NCBI GenBank assembly: GCA_905221605.1
Contig: CAJNDS010002589.1
Location: 161,001 to 225,000 of the forward strand
From: Symbiodinium natans
Lineage: Eukaryota; Sar; Dinophyceae; Suessiales; Symbiodiniaceae
Reading direction: 5' to 3'
Length of the DNA stretch: 64,000 bases
The position numbers were made by a program, and so were the translations under genes. The stretch's first letter is position 1, and each line of letters starts with the position of its first letter. Of the stretch, positions 21,501 through 33,612 are shown in pieces. Under the pieces are notes generated by a model. The model was not told the DNA's origin and searched no databases. It saw only the letters and a program-made list of their open reading frames with translations.

Positions 21501-24500
21501 ACCCCCCCAAAGGATCCCCTAACGCCCGAAAGGGCAAAGAGTCGACAGGCTGCTACCACGACGCGATCCCAGGCGCTGCAGCTGCGCTTCGGGGGACTTC
21601 AGTCTTTGGAGGGTGGGTGTGTCGTGCATGTTCTATACTTGTGCCTTCTTCACCTAAACCCTAAACCCTAAACCCTAAACCCTAAACCCTAAACCCTAAA
21701 CCCTAAACCCTAAACCCTAAACCCTAAACCCTAAACCCTAAACCGCAGCTCTCTTCCTGTAAACCCTGAACCCTAAACCGCAGCTCTCTTCCTGCAGAAG
21801 ATTGAACACTTGCACGTCGATGTCTGCACCTGCAGAACCCAAAACCGTTGCATTGTGTTGCGAGGTTACCTCAGAATCCGACAGGGGATGCTATGCTCTC
21901 ACCCTAAACCCTACACCCTAAACCCTAAACCCTACTTCCCAAGAATATTGACAAGCCTTAGACTCCCAGCGGGCAGCAATGTTAGGCAATGTTACGCCTG
22001 AACCCAAAAGCCCTCGAAGCCCTTAACCCCCCCCCCCCCCCCCAGCCCTTCGTTAGGCCGGAGATGACCACTGAATATGGTTTAGGGTTTGGGGATCCGA
22101 AGTATGGGCCCTTAATTTGGGTAACCCTTACATACACTTTACATGATAAGGCCCCATACTTCGGATCCCTGTAAATCCCTTCGAACAAGGGTAAGGGACC
22201 ATGCTATGAGCCCATGGTTTCAACCTCAGATTCAGCTCCCCTAACTCTAAGCCCTAAACCCTAAACCCTAAACCCCAGACCCTAAACCCTAAACACCAGG
22301 CCCTAAACCCTAAACCCTTAACCCTAAACCCTAAGCCCTAAGCCCTAAACCCTGAACCCTGAACCCTGAACCCTGAACCCTAAACCCTAAACCCTGAACC
22401 CTGAACCCTAAACCCCAAACCCTGAACCCTAAACCCTAATCAGGTGGTCATCTCCGATCTGGCGTCTGCTGATGCGGAGAACCTTTTTGCGAAGTCGCTG
22501 GGCTCAGTTCAGCTTTTGAGTTTCGAGGCGAAGTCGCTTTCAAGACTTCGGTTTAGGGTATAGGGTTTAGGGTTTAGGATTTAGGGTTTAGGGTTTAGGG
22601 TTAGGGACCTTGAGGGTCTTGGGGTCTTGGGGTTTTGTTACTCCTTTCCGCCCCCGTCCCAATCCCATATATACAGCCCCTCTGACATGGACCCTAGAAG
22701 TAGGCAGGTGTGTGCGGCTTAGCGTCGTCAGATGCAAAAGATGGACCCGGAATGACCAGATGCCAATGTCGTGGGGGGGGATCACTATATCAGGGTTTTA
22801 CTAAACCCTAAACCTAAACCCTAAGGCAACTCCGCAGCTTAGGTACGACTTCGAAGGCATATCTCTCCTGCCCAGAGGTGCGCTGACGGCCGCTAGGCTG
22901 GAAACGGGGAATGCTGAGCCACAACTACTCAACTTCTAGGGTTTAGGGTTTAGGGTTTAGGGACTAGGGTCATTGCCCTGAACCCAACTTTCAACCTCCC
23001 CAAAAGGGTTGGGCCTTCTGAACGAGATAGAACGGTTGAGGGCGGGTGCAGTCAAAGTGCAGTCCTTGTTTGGGAAACGTTGCGGCTCAGCATCACTTAC
23101 TTTGGGAACGCTGCAGGTAAGCCGCGAACTTTCGAACACCCTCCAACTCTGAGTCCTCCAGTCCCCCCCTACTCGTTTGAGCCAGGCAAAGATGATCGGA
23201 CTGTTGTTTTCCATAGGACAACAGGCATGTGGTGACGAAGAGGTGAGTACAAGGCGATAGGACAACACCAGTCACGGTTCTCTAGGCCCTAAAACCCGAA
23301 GTCCTGCCTTAAAGCCCTAGGGCTCCCTAAACCCGAGCACTGAAAAACTCTGAGTCCTTCAGTGTCCTTCCGTCCTCCCCTAGCCCCGAAAAGCGCCAAA
23401 ACGCAAAGTATTTGAGTCTGTAAATTGCTTCTCCTGCAAACCCTCGACCTTCCCCATAAAAAAACATACTGATCCTGTTTAGGGTTTAGGGTTCAGGGTT
23501 TAGGGTTCAGGGTTTAGGGTAGATCCTAGCCTAAACCTTGAACCCTTTGCTCCTGGAACCATGCACCATCCAGCCGCCCCCCAAATATACGTATCCCCTC
23601 TGAAGATGTTATGTATCTAAGGGCCGTTACATGGGCCGTTAGGGTTTAGGGTTTAGGGTTTAGGGTTTAGGGTTTAGGGTTTAGGGTTCTCTTAAAAGAT
23701 TCTGATGTATGGGCCCTTAATTTGTATAGGGTATAAAAGGGGTACATAAGGGTTCTACTTCAAAGGGCCCATTCGAAGGGACCATGTAACTTCCCCCAGA
23801 CTATCTAGGCACCCTAACTCCCGAGTGCCCCCCCCTCCCCCCCCAAGCCCGAAGGGTTGAGAGCTCAGGGTTTAGGGTTAGGGTTTAGGGTTTAGGGTTT
23901 AGGGTTTAGGGTTTAGGGTTTAGGGTTTAGGGTTTAGGGTTTAGGGTTTAGGGTTTTTGGGTTTAGGGTTGAGCCCTGAACCCTTCAAACCCAAACCTTA
24001 AGGTCCTGAACCCTAAGCCCGCAACACTCTCAACCCTAAACCTTAAACCCTAAACCCTAAACCCCAAACCCTAAACCCTAAACCCTAAACCCTAAACCCG
24101 CAAACCCTCCTCTCGGTGCTCCACCCAGGAGGTTCTTCGGGACATCGGCCTAGAGAAGGCCGCTGCTTAGGGGTTTAGGGTTTAGGGTTTAGGGTTTAGG
24201 GTTTGGGGTATCCGCTCCGGGAGAAGACTTAGAGAATGAAGGGCTAGAGTTTAGGGTTTACCCTAAACCCTAAGCCCTAAACCCTCATCCCAGAACTCTA
24301 CACCCCAAACCCTAAACCCTAAACCCTAAACCCTCAAACCCTAAACCCTTAACCCTTAACCCTAAACCCTTAACCCTTAACCCTTAACCCTTAAACCCTT
24401 AAACCCTAAACCCTAAACCCTAAACCTAAAGGCAATGAAGTGCCCATGTGCTCCAGAACCTGACTGGCCACCCTGCGTCAAGAAGTTCTCACCAGTTGCA

Positions 24501-24712
24501 ACGGGGCCCTGTGCTTCCCTAAGCCCTAAACCCGAAACCCTAAACCCTAAACCCTAAACCCTAAACCCTAAACCCTAAACCCTAAACCCTAAACCCTAAA
24601 CCCTAAACCGAGTTTGGGGGTTTGGGTGCCCCTTACGCGCCAGAAGCTGCCTCAGGTTCTGGGTAGCGAGTTTGCGGCTTTTGCCAAGCTGGCGTTTGAC
24701 GCCCATTCCGCC
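18572..24712 (+). CDS. Giant C2-domain gene, part 2: middle exon chain (unknown domain)
   Basis: Proposed exons: 18572-18598, 19350-19394, 20399-20453, 20589-20610, 21573-21612, 21798-21854, 22444-22527, 22838-22877, 23063-23116, 23217-23242, 24129-24158, 24644 to about 24712. Phases are consistent up to the last exon, whose end is uncertain; several in-frame GC donors lie between 24700 and 24718. Pieces include SGPFICLPTARWDVQ followed by IVEINFSLWHVQ, ISDLASADAENLFAKSLG and VWETLRLSITYFGNAA. The family is not recognised. The intron at 23117-23216 is exceptional: 100 bases, canonical GT...AG and no telomere repeat. Exon 18572-18598 could also end at 18592 (GA donor). A Cys/Trp-containing island at 24430-24515 might be a further exon but could not be placed in phase. 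Confidence 0.5.
18934..19155. repeat. Tandem duplication of a 110-112 bp unit
   Basis: Two copies (18934-19045 and 19046-19155), about 95% identical, start CACGGAACGCAGCCTGATG and end GTGGGCTTGGTTGAAC. A more diverged partial copy (TAGCAGGTTATCTGCGGTGA) lies at 18671. It is intronic; the reverse-strand frames here are not supported as genes. Confidence 0.88.
19208..19327 (+). repeat. Long interstitial telomere array (TTTAGGG)17
   Basis: Seventeen perfect units, the longest perfect TTTAGGG array in the window, ending about 22 bases before the acceptor of exon 19350-19394. Confidence 0.95.
20464..20558 (+). repeat. Interstitial telomere array (TTTAGGG)13
   Basis: Thirteen units directly after exon 20399-20453 (GT donor at 20454), filling most of the 135-base intron before exon 20589-20610. 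Confidence 0.95.
21654..21743 (-). repeat. Interstitial telomere array (CCCTAAA)12
   Basis: Twelve units. The array is followed by a duplicated AACCGCAGCTCTCTTCCTG stretch (copies near 21742 and 21777) separated by two more telomere units; the second copy supplies the acceptor of exon 21798-21854. Confidence 0.94.
23867..23960 (+). repeat. Interstitial telomere array (TTTAGGG)n
   Basis: About thirteen units. It forms a potential inverted repeat with the CCCTAAA array at 24040-24105, which ends shortly before exon 24129-24158. Confidence 0.93.
24525..24609 (-). repeat. Interstitial telomere array (CCCTAAA)11
   Basis: Eleven units about 35 bases upstream of exon 24644. Confidence 0.94.
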
Positions 24713-25137
24713 GCCGCCTGCTTCAAGGGGTTTGGGGTTTGGGGTTTAGGGTTTAAGGTGTAGGGTTTGGGGGTGATAAGACAAAGATCCTTAGGGTACT
24801 GAGCCCTGGTGAACCCTGGTAAGTTCTTCGAAGAAAGGCATTGTATGTCAAACCCGAATAGACTCCGACCTCTTCGCTGAAACCCCGAACCGTGAACCCG
24901 AAACCCTCTGCCCTGGCAAATCCTCCGCGACAAAAAGCTGGAATCCTGAACCCCAAACCCCTGGTCTTCTCTTCAGGGTTCCTTCATGAATTCTTTGGTT
25001 GCTTTGAAACCTAGAGCAAGCATCCGTCAGCCCCCCAAACCCTCCCGAAACCGCAGGCCGCCCCAAAACCCCCCCAAACCCCCCTCAAAACCCAAAGACC
25101 CAAGAAGCCCAAAAGCCCAAAAACCCAAAAACCCAAA

Positions 25138-25345
25138 CACACTAAACACCCTAAACACCCTAAACACCCTAAACACCCTAAACACCCTAAACACCCTAAA
25201 CACCCTAAACACCCTAAACACCCTAAACACCCTAAACACCCTAAAAACCCTAAACACCCTAAACACCCTAAACACCCTAAACACCCTAAACACCCTAAAC
25301 ACCCTAAACACCCTAAACACCCTAAACACCCTAAACACCCTAAAC
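25138..25345 (-). repeat. Variant 9-mer array (AACACCCTA)n
   Basis: About 23 copies of a nine-base unit derived from CCCTAAA by adding CA. Copies are nearly identical, so this is a locally amplified variant. It is translated as runs of NTL or RVF in the open frames, which are not genes. Confidence 0.95.
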
Positions 25346-25748
25346 CCAAACACCTAAACCCTACGTGTGGCCGCTGGGTCCGACTTCTGAAAGCACCCCT
25401 AGCCAGCATCTACCAATGCTCCCCGCCGCCCTCCAGTAGGGTTTAGGGTTTGGGGTTTAGGGTTTCGGATGAAGGGTCTAGGGTTTAGGGTTAAGAATTC
25501 AGGGCTTACCTAAACGCTGCGCAAGCCCCCAAAATCCTGAAAGCCGTATGTCTTTGAACCCTTGAGGGTTAAGGGTTTATAGGGTTTAGGATCCTCGTGC
25601 CCTGCAACCTGAAGCCTATGTCGACTCTCCTAAACTCAGCCCTGAATCCTGACTCGGTAGGTTCCGGGCTGTTCTCAGTTTAATGGTTGTCGGGCCCCTT
25701 AGACCCTAAGCCCTATAGACCCTAGATCCCAATACCTAAACTACCCCC

Positions 25749-25860
25749 TAGGACCGGAGAAGGCCCTTATTTCTTTTTTTGAGGGTTGGGGTTCCCTTAG
25801 AGGCCCCCTTACAAACAAAAAGGGTACCCTTGTTTTCCTAGGATACCTCTGGGTCTAGCC
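25749..25860. mobile_element. Family C element
   Basis: Same subfamily as 15527-15649 (CCCTTATTTC, GGGTTGGGGTTCCCTT, TGGGTCTAG end). It lies in the intron before exon 26125. Confidence 0.72.
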
Positions 25861-25914
25861 CTCAGAAAGCACATAGTGCCTTTCGAAAAGAGCTCGGAAA
25901 GCTGCTGTCGGACG

Positions 25915-25917
<3 letters not shown>

Positions 25918-25946
<29 letters not shown>
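25918..25946 (+). repeat. Poly(G) tract of 29 bases
   Basis: Uninterrupted G run. Similar G or C runs of 13-25 occur near 560, 4257, 5273, 19640, 22026, 28243, 35833, 37087, 40624, 42557, 50432, 57008 and 63964. Confidence 0.9.
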
Positions 25947-26124
25947 TGCCCGCAACCTATGAAGTTCTAACTATGTCCCCCTTGGGAATTTTTCTTTTCC
26001 TTCATATAAACCCCAAGAGGATATTTAAAATAATATTTTGCTTAAGGTTCTAAGGGGAGTATAGCTAAGTACTTTGAGGGGTTCCGGTTTGTCTACAACG
26101 GGAGACTCGCAGCTCGAAACTCAG

Positions 26125-29100
26125 GATTCCCACTTCCTCTCGCCCCACGAGTTCAAGCAGCTGTACTACCGCCTTCTGCACCGATACACAGACCTCCTGC
26201 CAAGGACATGTTGGGTTTCGGGTTTAGGGTTTAGGGTTTAGGGTTCAGGGTTTAGGGTTTAGGGTTTATGGCTCAGGTTCGTTGAGGGTTGAGGAGTTAG
26301 GGTTTTTGTTGGGTTAGGACCTTCTGCCACTGATGGGTTCCTTCACTCCTGCAGGAGGTAGGGCTTACTCACTGCGACACAGACTGGGCCCTTATTCCCT
26401 TGAGGGCTTTCGGGCTCTACTACGAAGCAAATATAAGTGTAGGGTTCACTTGGGAGTCGCGGCTCTCACGCACCAGCCGAATCAGATCTTCGACGGTAAG
26501 GTTGTTCCTTCACCTCCCCGCATCTTACACGACGCTGAGCCCAGGGTTTAGGGTTTATGGTCTAGGGTTTAGGGGGAAACCCAGACTGCGAACTAATCCC
26601 CTAAAGCTCAAGTTGTCCTCCCACCTCCCCCCCCGGGCACCCCCACCATAAAAAATGCAACTTCCCCAAATCCTAAGCCGCCACTGTGCTTCGAAGACCC
26701 AAAAAGCCCTAACCCCTTTCCACACTTCGACCCTTAAGCCTAAACCCATCATTCCCCACATCCGCAGAAGCCTTAAAGCCATAACCCCTACCATAAAAGC
26801 CTATCGACCCCTACACAACCTACACAAACCCTACAAACACCCTACAACGACCCGATTACTTGCATCCTATAAATTCAAATACGAGCCCCATCAACCCCAC
26901 CCTTTAACCTTCAACCTTCAACCCTAGACCTTAAACCCTACACCCTGAACCCTAAACCCTACACCCTGAACCCTAAACCCTAAACCCTAAACCCTGAACC
27001 CTAAACCCTATCCCCTGCAACCTTGCAAAGCTAGAGTCCACCTTTCCCGGCCAGGGCCCCTGCGTTGCGGGTGACGGTGTACTCAGCCAAGAACCTGCCC
27101 CCTGCAGACGTCAATGGCAAGGCCGCGCCACGGGGTTTAGGGACTGGGTTAAATAAGCCCTACAACCCACAACCCAAAACCCTAAAACCCTAATTAACAC
27201 CTTACAACCCAAAAACCCGAACACCCTAAAACCGTAAACCCCTAAAACCGCAAACCCCTAAGACCTTAAACCCTAAACCCTAAATCGCACATCTTGGATG
27301 CCGAACAGCAAGCATTTGAGAACCACAGCTTGGTGGGCTTACCCAGACGGATACTGGTTCTGAAGTTAAATGGAATGGGGGAATGAGGTACCATATGTAG
27401 TTCCTGTAAAAATTGTGTATATGCATATGTATTTGTATATGTATATGTAAATACATATGTCTATATGTAGAACCAGTAAGTTAGGTACCCCTCACAAGAG
27501 CTTATCCAGCGAGGAAAGCCCTGCCTGACCCTAACCTCGAAACCCACAACCCTCCCATACGTCAGGCCTGATCTAAACCTTAATCCCTGAACCCTAACCC
27601 TCAATTCCTAAACCCTAAACCCAAAACCCTAAACCCAAAACCCTAAACCCTAAACCCTAAACCGTACCCTGAGGGAAACCTGAACCCCGAGCTGAATCAA
27701 TGAGGCAAAAATCTGATGAGGTGAGAGGTGGGTTTAGGGTTTAGGGTTAGGGTTTAGGGTTTAGGGTTTAGGGGGAGAGTGGGTCGAAGCACTAGAGAAG
27801 GAGCTGAACCCGACGGACTGCTTTCGATTGGGATTCGGGCTCCGGGTTCAGGGTTCAGGGTTTTAGGTTGGGGTTCCGGGTTCAGGGTTTAGGGTTTAGG
27901 GTTTCGAGTACCCTAAACCTGGATGCCCTAAACCCTCACACCTACACCCTACGCCCCTAGCCCTAAACCCTAAACCCTAAACCCTAAACCCTAAACCCTA
28001 CAAACCCTTCCTACCCGGTCCAGGCCGACCCCTACTGCACCATGCAGCTTTCAGGACCCCGCGCTTTGCTGCTACGTTTAGGGTTTAGGGTTTAGGTTTT
28101 GGGTTTAGGGTTTAGGGTTTAGGGTTTAGGGTTTAGGGTTTAGGGTTTAAGGCTTAGGGTTTAGGGTTTAGGGTTTAGGGCTTCGGGACTTTGGGGCTTT
28201 GGTGGTGCTTCAGAGTTGAGGATCAGGGCTTCGGGTTTAGGTTTGGGGGGGGGGGGGGGGTTGAGGGTGCTTAAGTTCCTGGGATGAGAATTAGGTGCTT
28301 TGGGTTTAGGGTTTAGGGTTTGGGGCTTGGGGCTTGGGGCTTGGGGCTTGGGGTTTAGGGTTTAGGGCTTGGTTGTTTTGGTGGTTCAGGGCATCAGGGC
28401 CTGGGCATTCGCATGTTAGGGGGCACGGTGTTTTGGCCTGAGACGTTGTGTGTTGGGCCCATTTGGAGGGTGCGGGGAACCCTCAGCCCTAAACCATGAA
28501 CAGGGTTTAGGGGTTAGGGTTTAGTGTTTAGGGTTTAGAGGGTTTGGAGAGTTTAGAGGGTTTATAGGGTTTAGAGGGTTTAGATGGTTTATAGGGTTTA
28601 TGGGGTTTATGGGGTTTATGGGGTTTATGGGGTTTGTTGGGTTTATCGGGTTTTGGGTTTAGGGTTAGGAGGGGTATTCACAGAGGTCCCTCTTTTCGCT
28701 GAAGCGTTCCTCCTCAGTACAGGACAGCTTCATCACCCGGTCACGAGTCTCGTAAGAGGCTGCTATCAACCGAAAACTTGGTTTATATGGGCTTTAAACA
28801 ACAAGAACTTATTGTTTTGAAGAGGCTTCTGCAAACAGCAACTACCCCTACAAGTGTCTTTTGCTTCGCAACCTAAGCGGTCGTGCAAGGGTTTAGGGTT
28901 TAGGGTTGCTAGGCCGAAGAAAACTCAGCACCCCAACCCCAAACCCTCAATCTCCAATCCCTAGAACTTAAAACTCTCCCAGAGCCAGAGGCAAGCCCCT
29001 GTCGCCAAGACGTATACATGCCAGCTCAAGCACTCAAACGCCCTGAAGCCGCAGGTCCTGAATCCTGCGCCCCAAAACCCTGTACCCGAGAGCATGCACC

Positions 29101-29280
29101 CCAACCACATGCCTAAAGCATCCAAAGGCCCTGAAGCGTCCCACTTACACCCGAGACCTACAGCCGAAGCCCTAAACCCTAAACCCTAAACCACCCTAAA
29201 CCCTAAAACCCTGAACCCTAAACCCTGAACCCTAAACCCTAAACCCTAAACCCTCAACCCTCAACCCTAAACCCTAAACC

Positions 29281-29333
<53 letters not shown>

Positions 29334-31920
29334 ACCCAAACCAGGGAAGCCCAAGACCATGACACGGACGCGGCATGTGGAGAAGACCCTGGAGCCAAAG
29401 CGCGGGCGCCGGGTTGTGTTCTTGAATGGCTTTAACCCCAACTTGCCTTAGTATAGGGACGTGTTCTTGAATGGCCTTAAGCCCCCAACTTGCCTCAGTA
29501 TAGGAACTTACTTAGGGTTTAGGGTTTAGGGTTTAGGGTTTAGGGTTTAGGGTTTAGGGTTTAGGGTTTAGGGTTTAGGGTTTAGGGTCGAGGGTCTAGG
29601 GTCTAGGGTTTAGGGTCTGGGGGTTTGGGGCTAGGCCTTATTCGCCTTTTTGGGGGGGTTTAGGTGATAAGCCCCTGGAAACCCAAAAGGTCACTGGTTT
29701 GAGTCCCAGGTTGGGTCTTGAGGCTTTTATGGGCTTTTTTGGGCTTTTTGAAAAGTATCGGCTGTGTACAGTAGGCTTTATGGGCTTCACAGGAACCCTA
29801 AACCCTAAACCCTAAACCCTAAACCCTAAACCCTAAACCCTAAACCCTAAACCCTAAAGGGTTTAATACTACACGGATGAGGCCCTGGACGTCCCTAGGC
29901 TTACTTGGGAACCGGGTGTAAGGCCTCGGGTTCGGCGTACGGCTGTAAGACTTTATCGACGGAGGTTGTTGGGTGCGAGGCCTCGGGGTTCGCCCTAAAC
30001 CCTAGCCCTAAACCCTAAACCCTAGCCCTAAACCCTAAACCCTAAACCCGATGGTTCGGGGTTTTGAGGTTTTGGTCTAGGGCTTTTCGAGGGGTTGATG
30101 GTTTGGGCTTTAGAGAGGGGGCTTCTAAGTGTAGTTACATGGTCCCTGAATATGGCCCCTTGCCTTCTTTACAAGTTTTTGAAGTTCGGGCCCTTGGGTT
30201 TTATAGGGAATGTAAGTGGTATATAAGTGCATTACTGTAAGAGACAATGCAACTACCCCTGGATTGGGCTGCTTGGTTAGCAGTCTTTGTAAAGTAGCCT
30301 TTCTGTAGTTGCCCCAAGCAGAATGGACAAGAGTTGGGGCTCTTCCCAATGTAATCTACACGCGTAGTTCTGTAAATCAAGGTCCTGTTTCTGGTCCTGT
30401 TTATAAGGGCGCTGTATGCTGTAGGAACACCCCAGGAGAGGAGCTACCCACATTGTCACATACATACCTTTGAAAAGGTAGTGCCTGAGTTGTTGAGCAG
30501 AAGTCTGACTTTCTGTGAGGCGTACTTGGAGGTTCATGGGAATTATCATCCAGTTATAACTGTACTCATAACCCCACTTATAAGCTCTTTTCATGCCCTA
30601 ATATGGTTGTAATTGGGTTATAAGTACAGTTATCATTGGTAAATAAGTACCATGAGCCTCCAAGTAGGGTTCGCAAGCTCGCAAGCACGTGCAGTAAGGG
30701 GTAAAAGGAGGTACCCCCAGAAGGACCCTCGGTCTGATTCCCCTATATAACCCCTATATAAACCTTATATAGCCCCTATATGCCTAAGTAGCCCCTAAAC
30801 AACCCCTAAATATAACCCCGAAGACCCTAAACCCTAAACCCCGAAGGTCCTTTACAAGGGTCCCTCCTTTAGCCCCTTGAGTGCAGCAGGTGGGGGGAGG
30901 AGCTCACAGGGAACTACGCGTACCAGGTGGGGCTTCCGGGCTAGCCAAACCCCTCCAAACCCTCCAAACCCTCCAAACCCTCCAAACCCTCCAAACCCTC
31001 CAAACCCTCCAAACCCTCCAAAACCCTAAACCCTAAACCCTAAACCCTAAACCCCAAACCCCAAACCCTAAACCCTAAACCCTAAACCCTAAACCCTAAC
31101 CCAAACCCTGAACCCTAAACCCTAAACCCTAGCCCTTGAACCCTGACCTCTGAACCCTGGACCCTGCATGCGGAGGCGAACCTCATTTTCAGGTAGGGTC
31201 CCCCAGATCCCAGGCCGAAAAAACAAGGACCCTCCAACAAACTGAGAGAGCTTGGGATGTTACCCCAGATACGGTTTAGGGTTTAGGGTTTAGGGTTTAG
31301 GGTTGGTTCCCCCTTATACTAACAATCCTTAATAGGGATTCTGGTACCCCCATGAAAGTACCTACTAAGGACTGTTAGTAAGGGGGTACATCCCAAGAGA
31401 GAACCCTTAACAACACCGAATTGAAACTATCTGGGGGTTTCGAAGATTACGAAGAATTGGGGGCTCCCCTTGCTGGGGTTCCTACAGTGCAGGTTTATGT
31501 TATGATCATCAATAAGAGATACCCCACCTAAACCCTAAACCCTAAACCCTAAACCCACCGCACCCTAGTTTGGGAAAATGACCATATCTCGACAGCCGGA
31601 TGTTATCTTGCCTATACCCTAAACCCTAAACCCTAAACCGAAGCCCCGAAAAGGATGCGGAAATGCGACCATAGTATGGGGTCCGAGGGAGGGCAGGGTG
31701 AGGCAACTGCGCATGAGCTCTGGAATGACAAGGTTTAGGATTTAGGGTTTAGGGTTTAGGGTTTGCCTCGAAGTGTGCGCAGGAGGGTGATGACTTGCAT
31801 TTCGAGATCATGGACTACGACCGGGGCAGTGTGGTGGGGGACCTTCTATGCACTTGTGTCATCCCCAGCAAGGACGGACCACTTGAGGGTCTGTACTTCC
31901 AAGATTTTGGGTTTAGGGTT

Positions 31921-31951
<31 letters not shown>

Positions 31952-33520
31952 GATTTGGGTTGTAGGGTTTAGGGTTCTATTTGAAGTACCTGCTGCAACC
32001 CCACATGGTCCAAACTCTTCCGAGGTTTGGGTTGCTACTGGTCTGGTATGCCAGGGACGCTTGCGAGTTGTATGACTGCAAGTGCATGGACACTTGCAGT
32101 ACCGAAAGCTGAACTTCTTCAGCTGTCATCACCGTGCATGTTAGCCCCGATGCCGGTAGGGCCCAAGGGTTTGTGGCAGAATGGGTTCATGGGAACTAGA
32201 GGTTTCCCACCTAAAAACCTGTAATACTGAGACATCGTCATGTTAAAGCATAAAGTGTAACACTACAAGCAGGGTTTCTCTCCCTGTAGCCACATAAGGA
32301 AGAAGATGCCTGTTGATTCCAGAATCTTGTCCTTAGCAATGCTATTTCGGAAGATTTCAAAACCCAGAACCCTCAACCTCATAAACCCTAAAACCCCAAA
32401 CCCCAAACCCTAAACCCCAAACCCTAAACCCTAAACCCTAACTTGAAGAAAAGCAGCACGTAAGACCGCAAAAGCAACACTGGCAGGAGTTCCACCGACC
32501 TGGCGGCTTCGATGGCACCTGGCCGATGACGCTTTCTCCGGAGACGGCGAAGCTCAAAGGCTCTCCCTAAACCCTAAACCCTAAACCCTAAACCCTAAAC
32601 CCCAAACCCTAAACCTAACCCTAAGCCCTAAGCCCTAAGCCCTAAACCCTATAAACCCTAAACCCCAAACCCCAAACCCTAAACCCTAAACCCTAAACCC
32701 TAAACCCTACCTGTGGCAGGATACAGCCCCACGCTGCGGCTGCGAATCCAAGTGACCGCCTTCCCAGAGCCGCCACCGAGGACGACCATCCTCATACGCC
32801 TTGCGGCTGCACGTTGGTGGGTTGTGGGTTTAGAGTTCAGGGTTTAGTCGCAACACCTGCTAGAGACATCACGAAAGGGGGTCTGGGGCTTAGGGTTTAA
32901 GGTTTATTGTTTGGGGTTTAGGGTTTAGGGTTTAGGGCTCGGACCCAGGGTGGGTCCTTATTCCCCTTTTGTTGTATGGGGCTTAGGTTCCCTTACAAGG
33001 CCCTTCTCGAGTCAAAAAGGGTACCCCGATTTATAAGGTTTAGATACTTGGTGGCCTTTTTGCCCTTTTTTTGGAGTTCTAGGTTCCCTTATGAATTGAT
33101 GTTTATGGTCAGGGTTGAGGGCAGGCTTTTAAGGCTGGAATGTGTTGGGAAAAGCAACCCCGTTGCGTTCCCCTAAACCCTAAACCCTAAACCCTGGCAT
33201 TCCAAGGGCATGCGGACGGCCTGCCCCCAGCGGATGCCAATGGGAAGTCGGACGCGGGCTTACCCGAAAGGGCTTTTGGTTTAGGGTTTAGGGTTTAGGG
33301 TTTCGGGTTTCGGGTTTAGGGTCTAGGGTTTAGGGTATGGGGTGTCTGGGTTGGCGAACGTATATGGGCATGTGCCAAAATATGGGACCCCTTCCATGGC
33401 CCAACATACTACAAAGCCTAAACCCCAAACCCTAAACCCTTAACCCTCATTGCGGGACACCCATATGCGCCCTTGAGGCAGTGAAAGTGAGAGTTTTTTG
33501 GGAGGGACAGAGAGAGAGAG

Positions 33521-33557
<37 letters not shown>

Positions 33558-33575
33558 GAGAGAGAGAGAGGGAGG

Positions 33576-33612
<37 letters not shown>

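Noticed and set aside
25138-25345. CRISPR-like regular repeat
   Set aside because: Units are contiguous without spacers, and the sequence is a eukaryotic telomere variant.
24986-25409. Long frames of repeated NTL, RVF or LGC units
   Set aside because: They are translations of the nine-base telomere variant array, open in several frames because the period is a multiple of three; there is no start or domain context.
26433-26495. Exon-like island ending in a GTAAGG donor
   Set aside because: Its phase does not connect to exon 27055, whereas exon 26125-26204 does so exactly; it could still be a cryptic or alternative exon.
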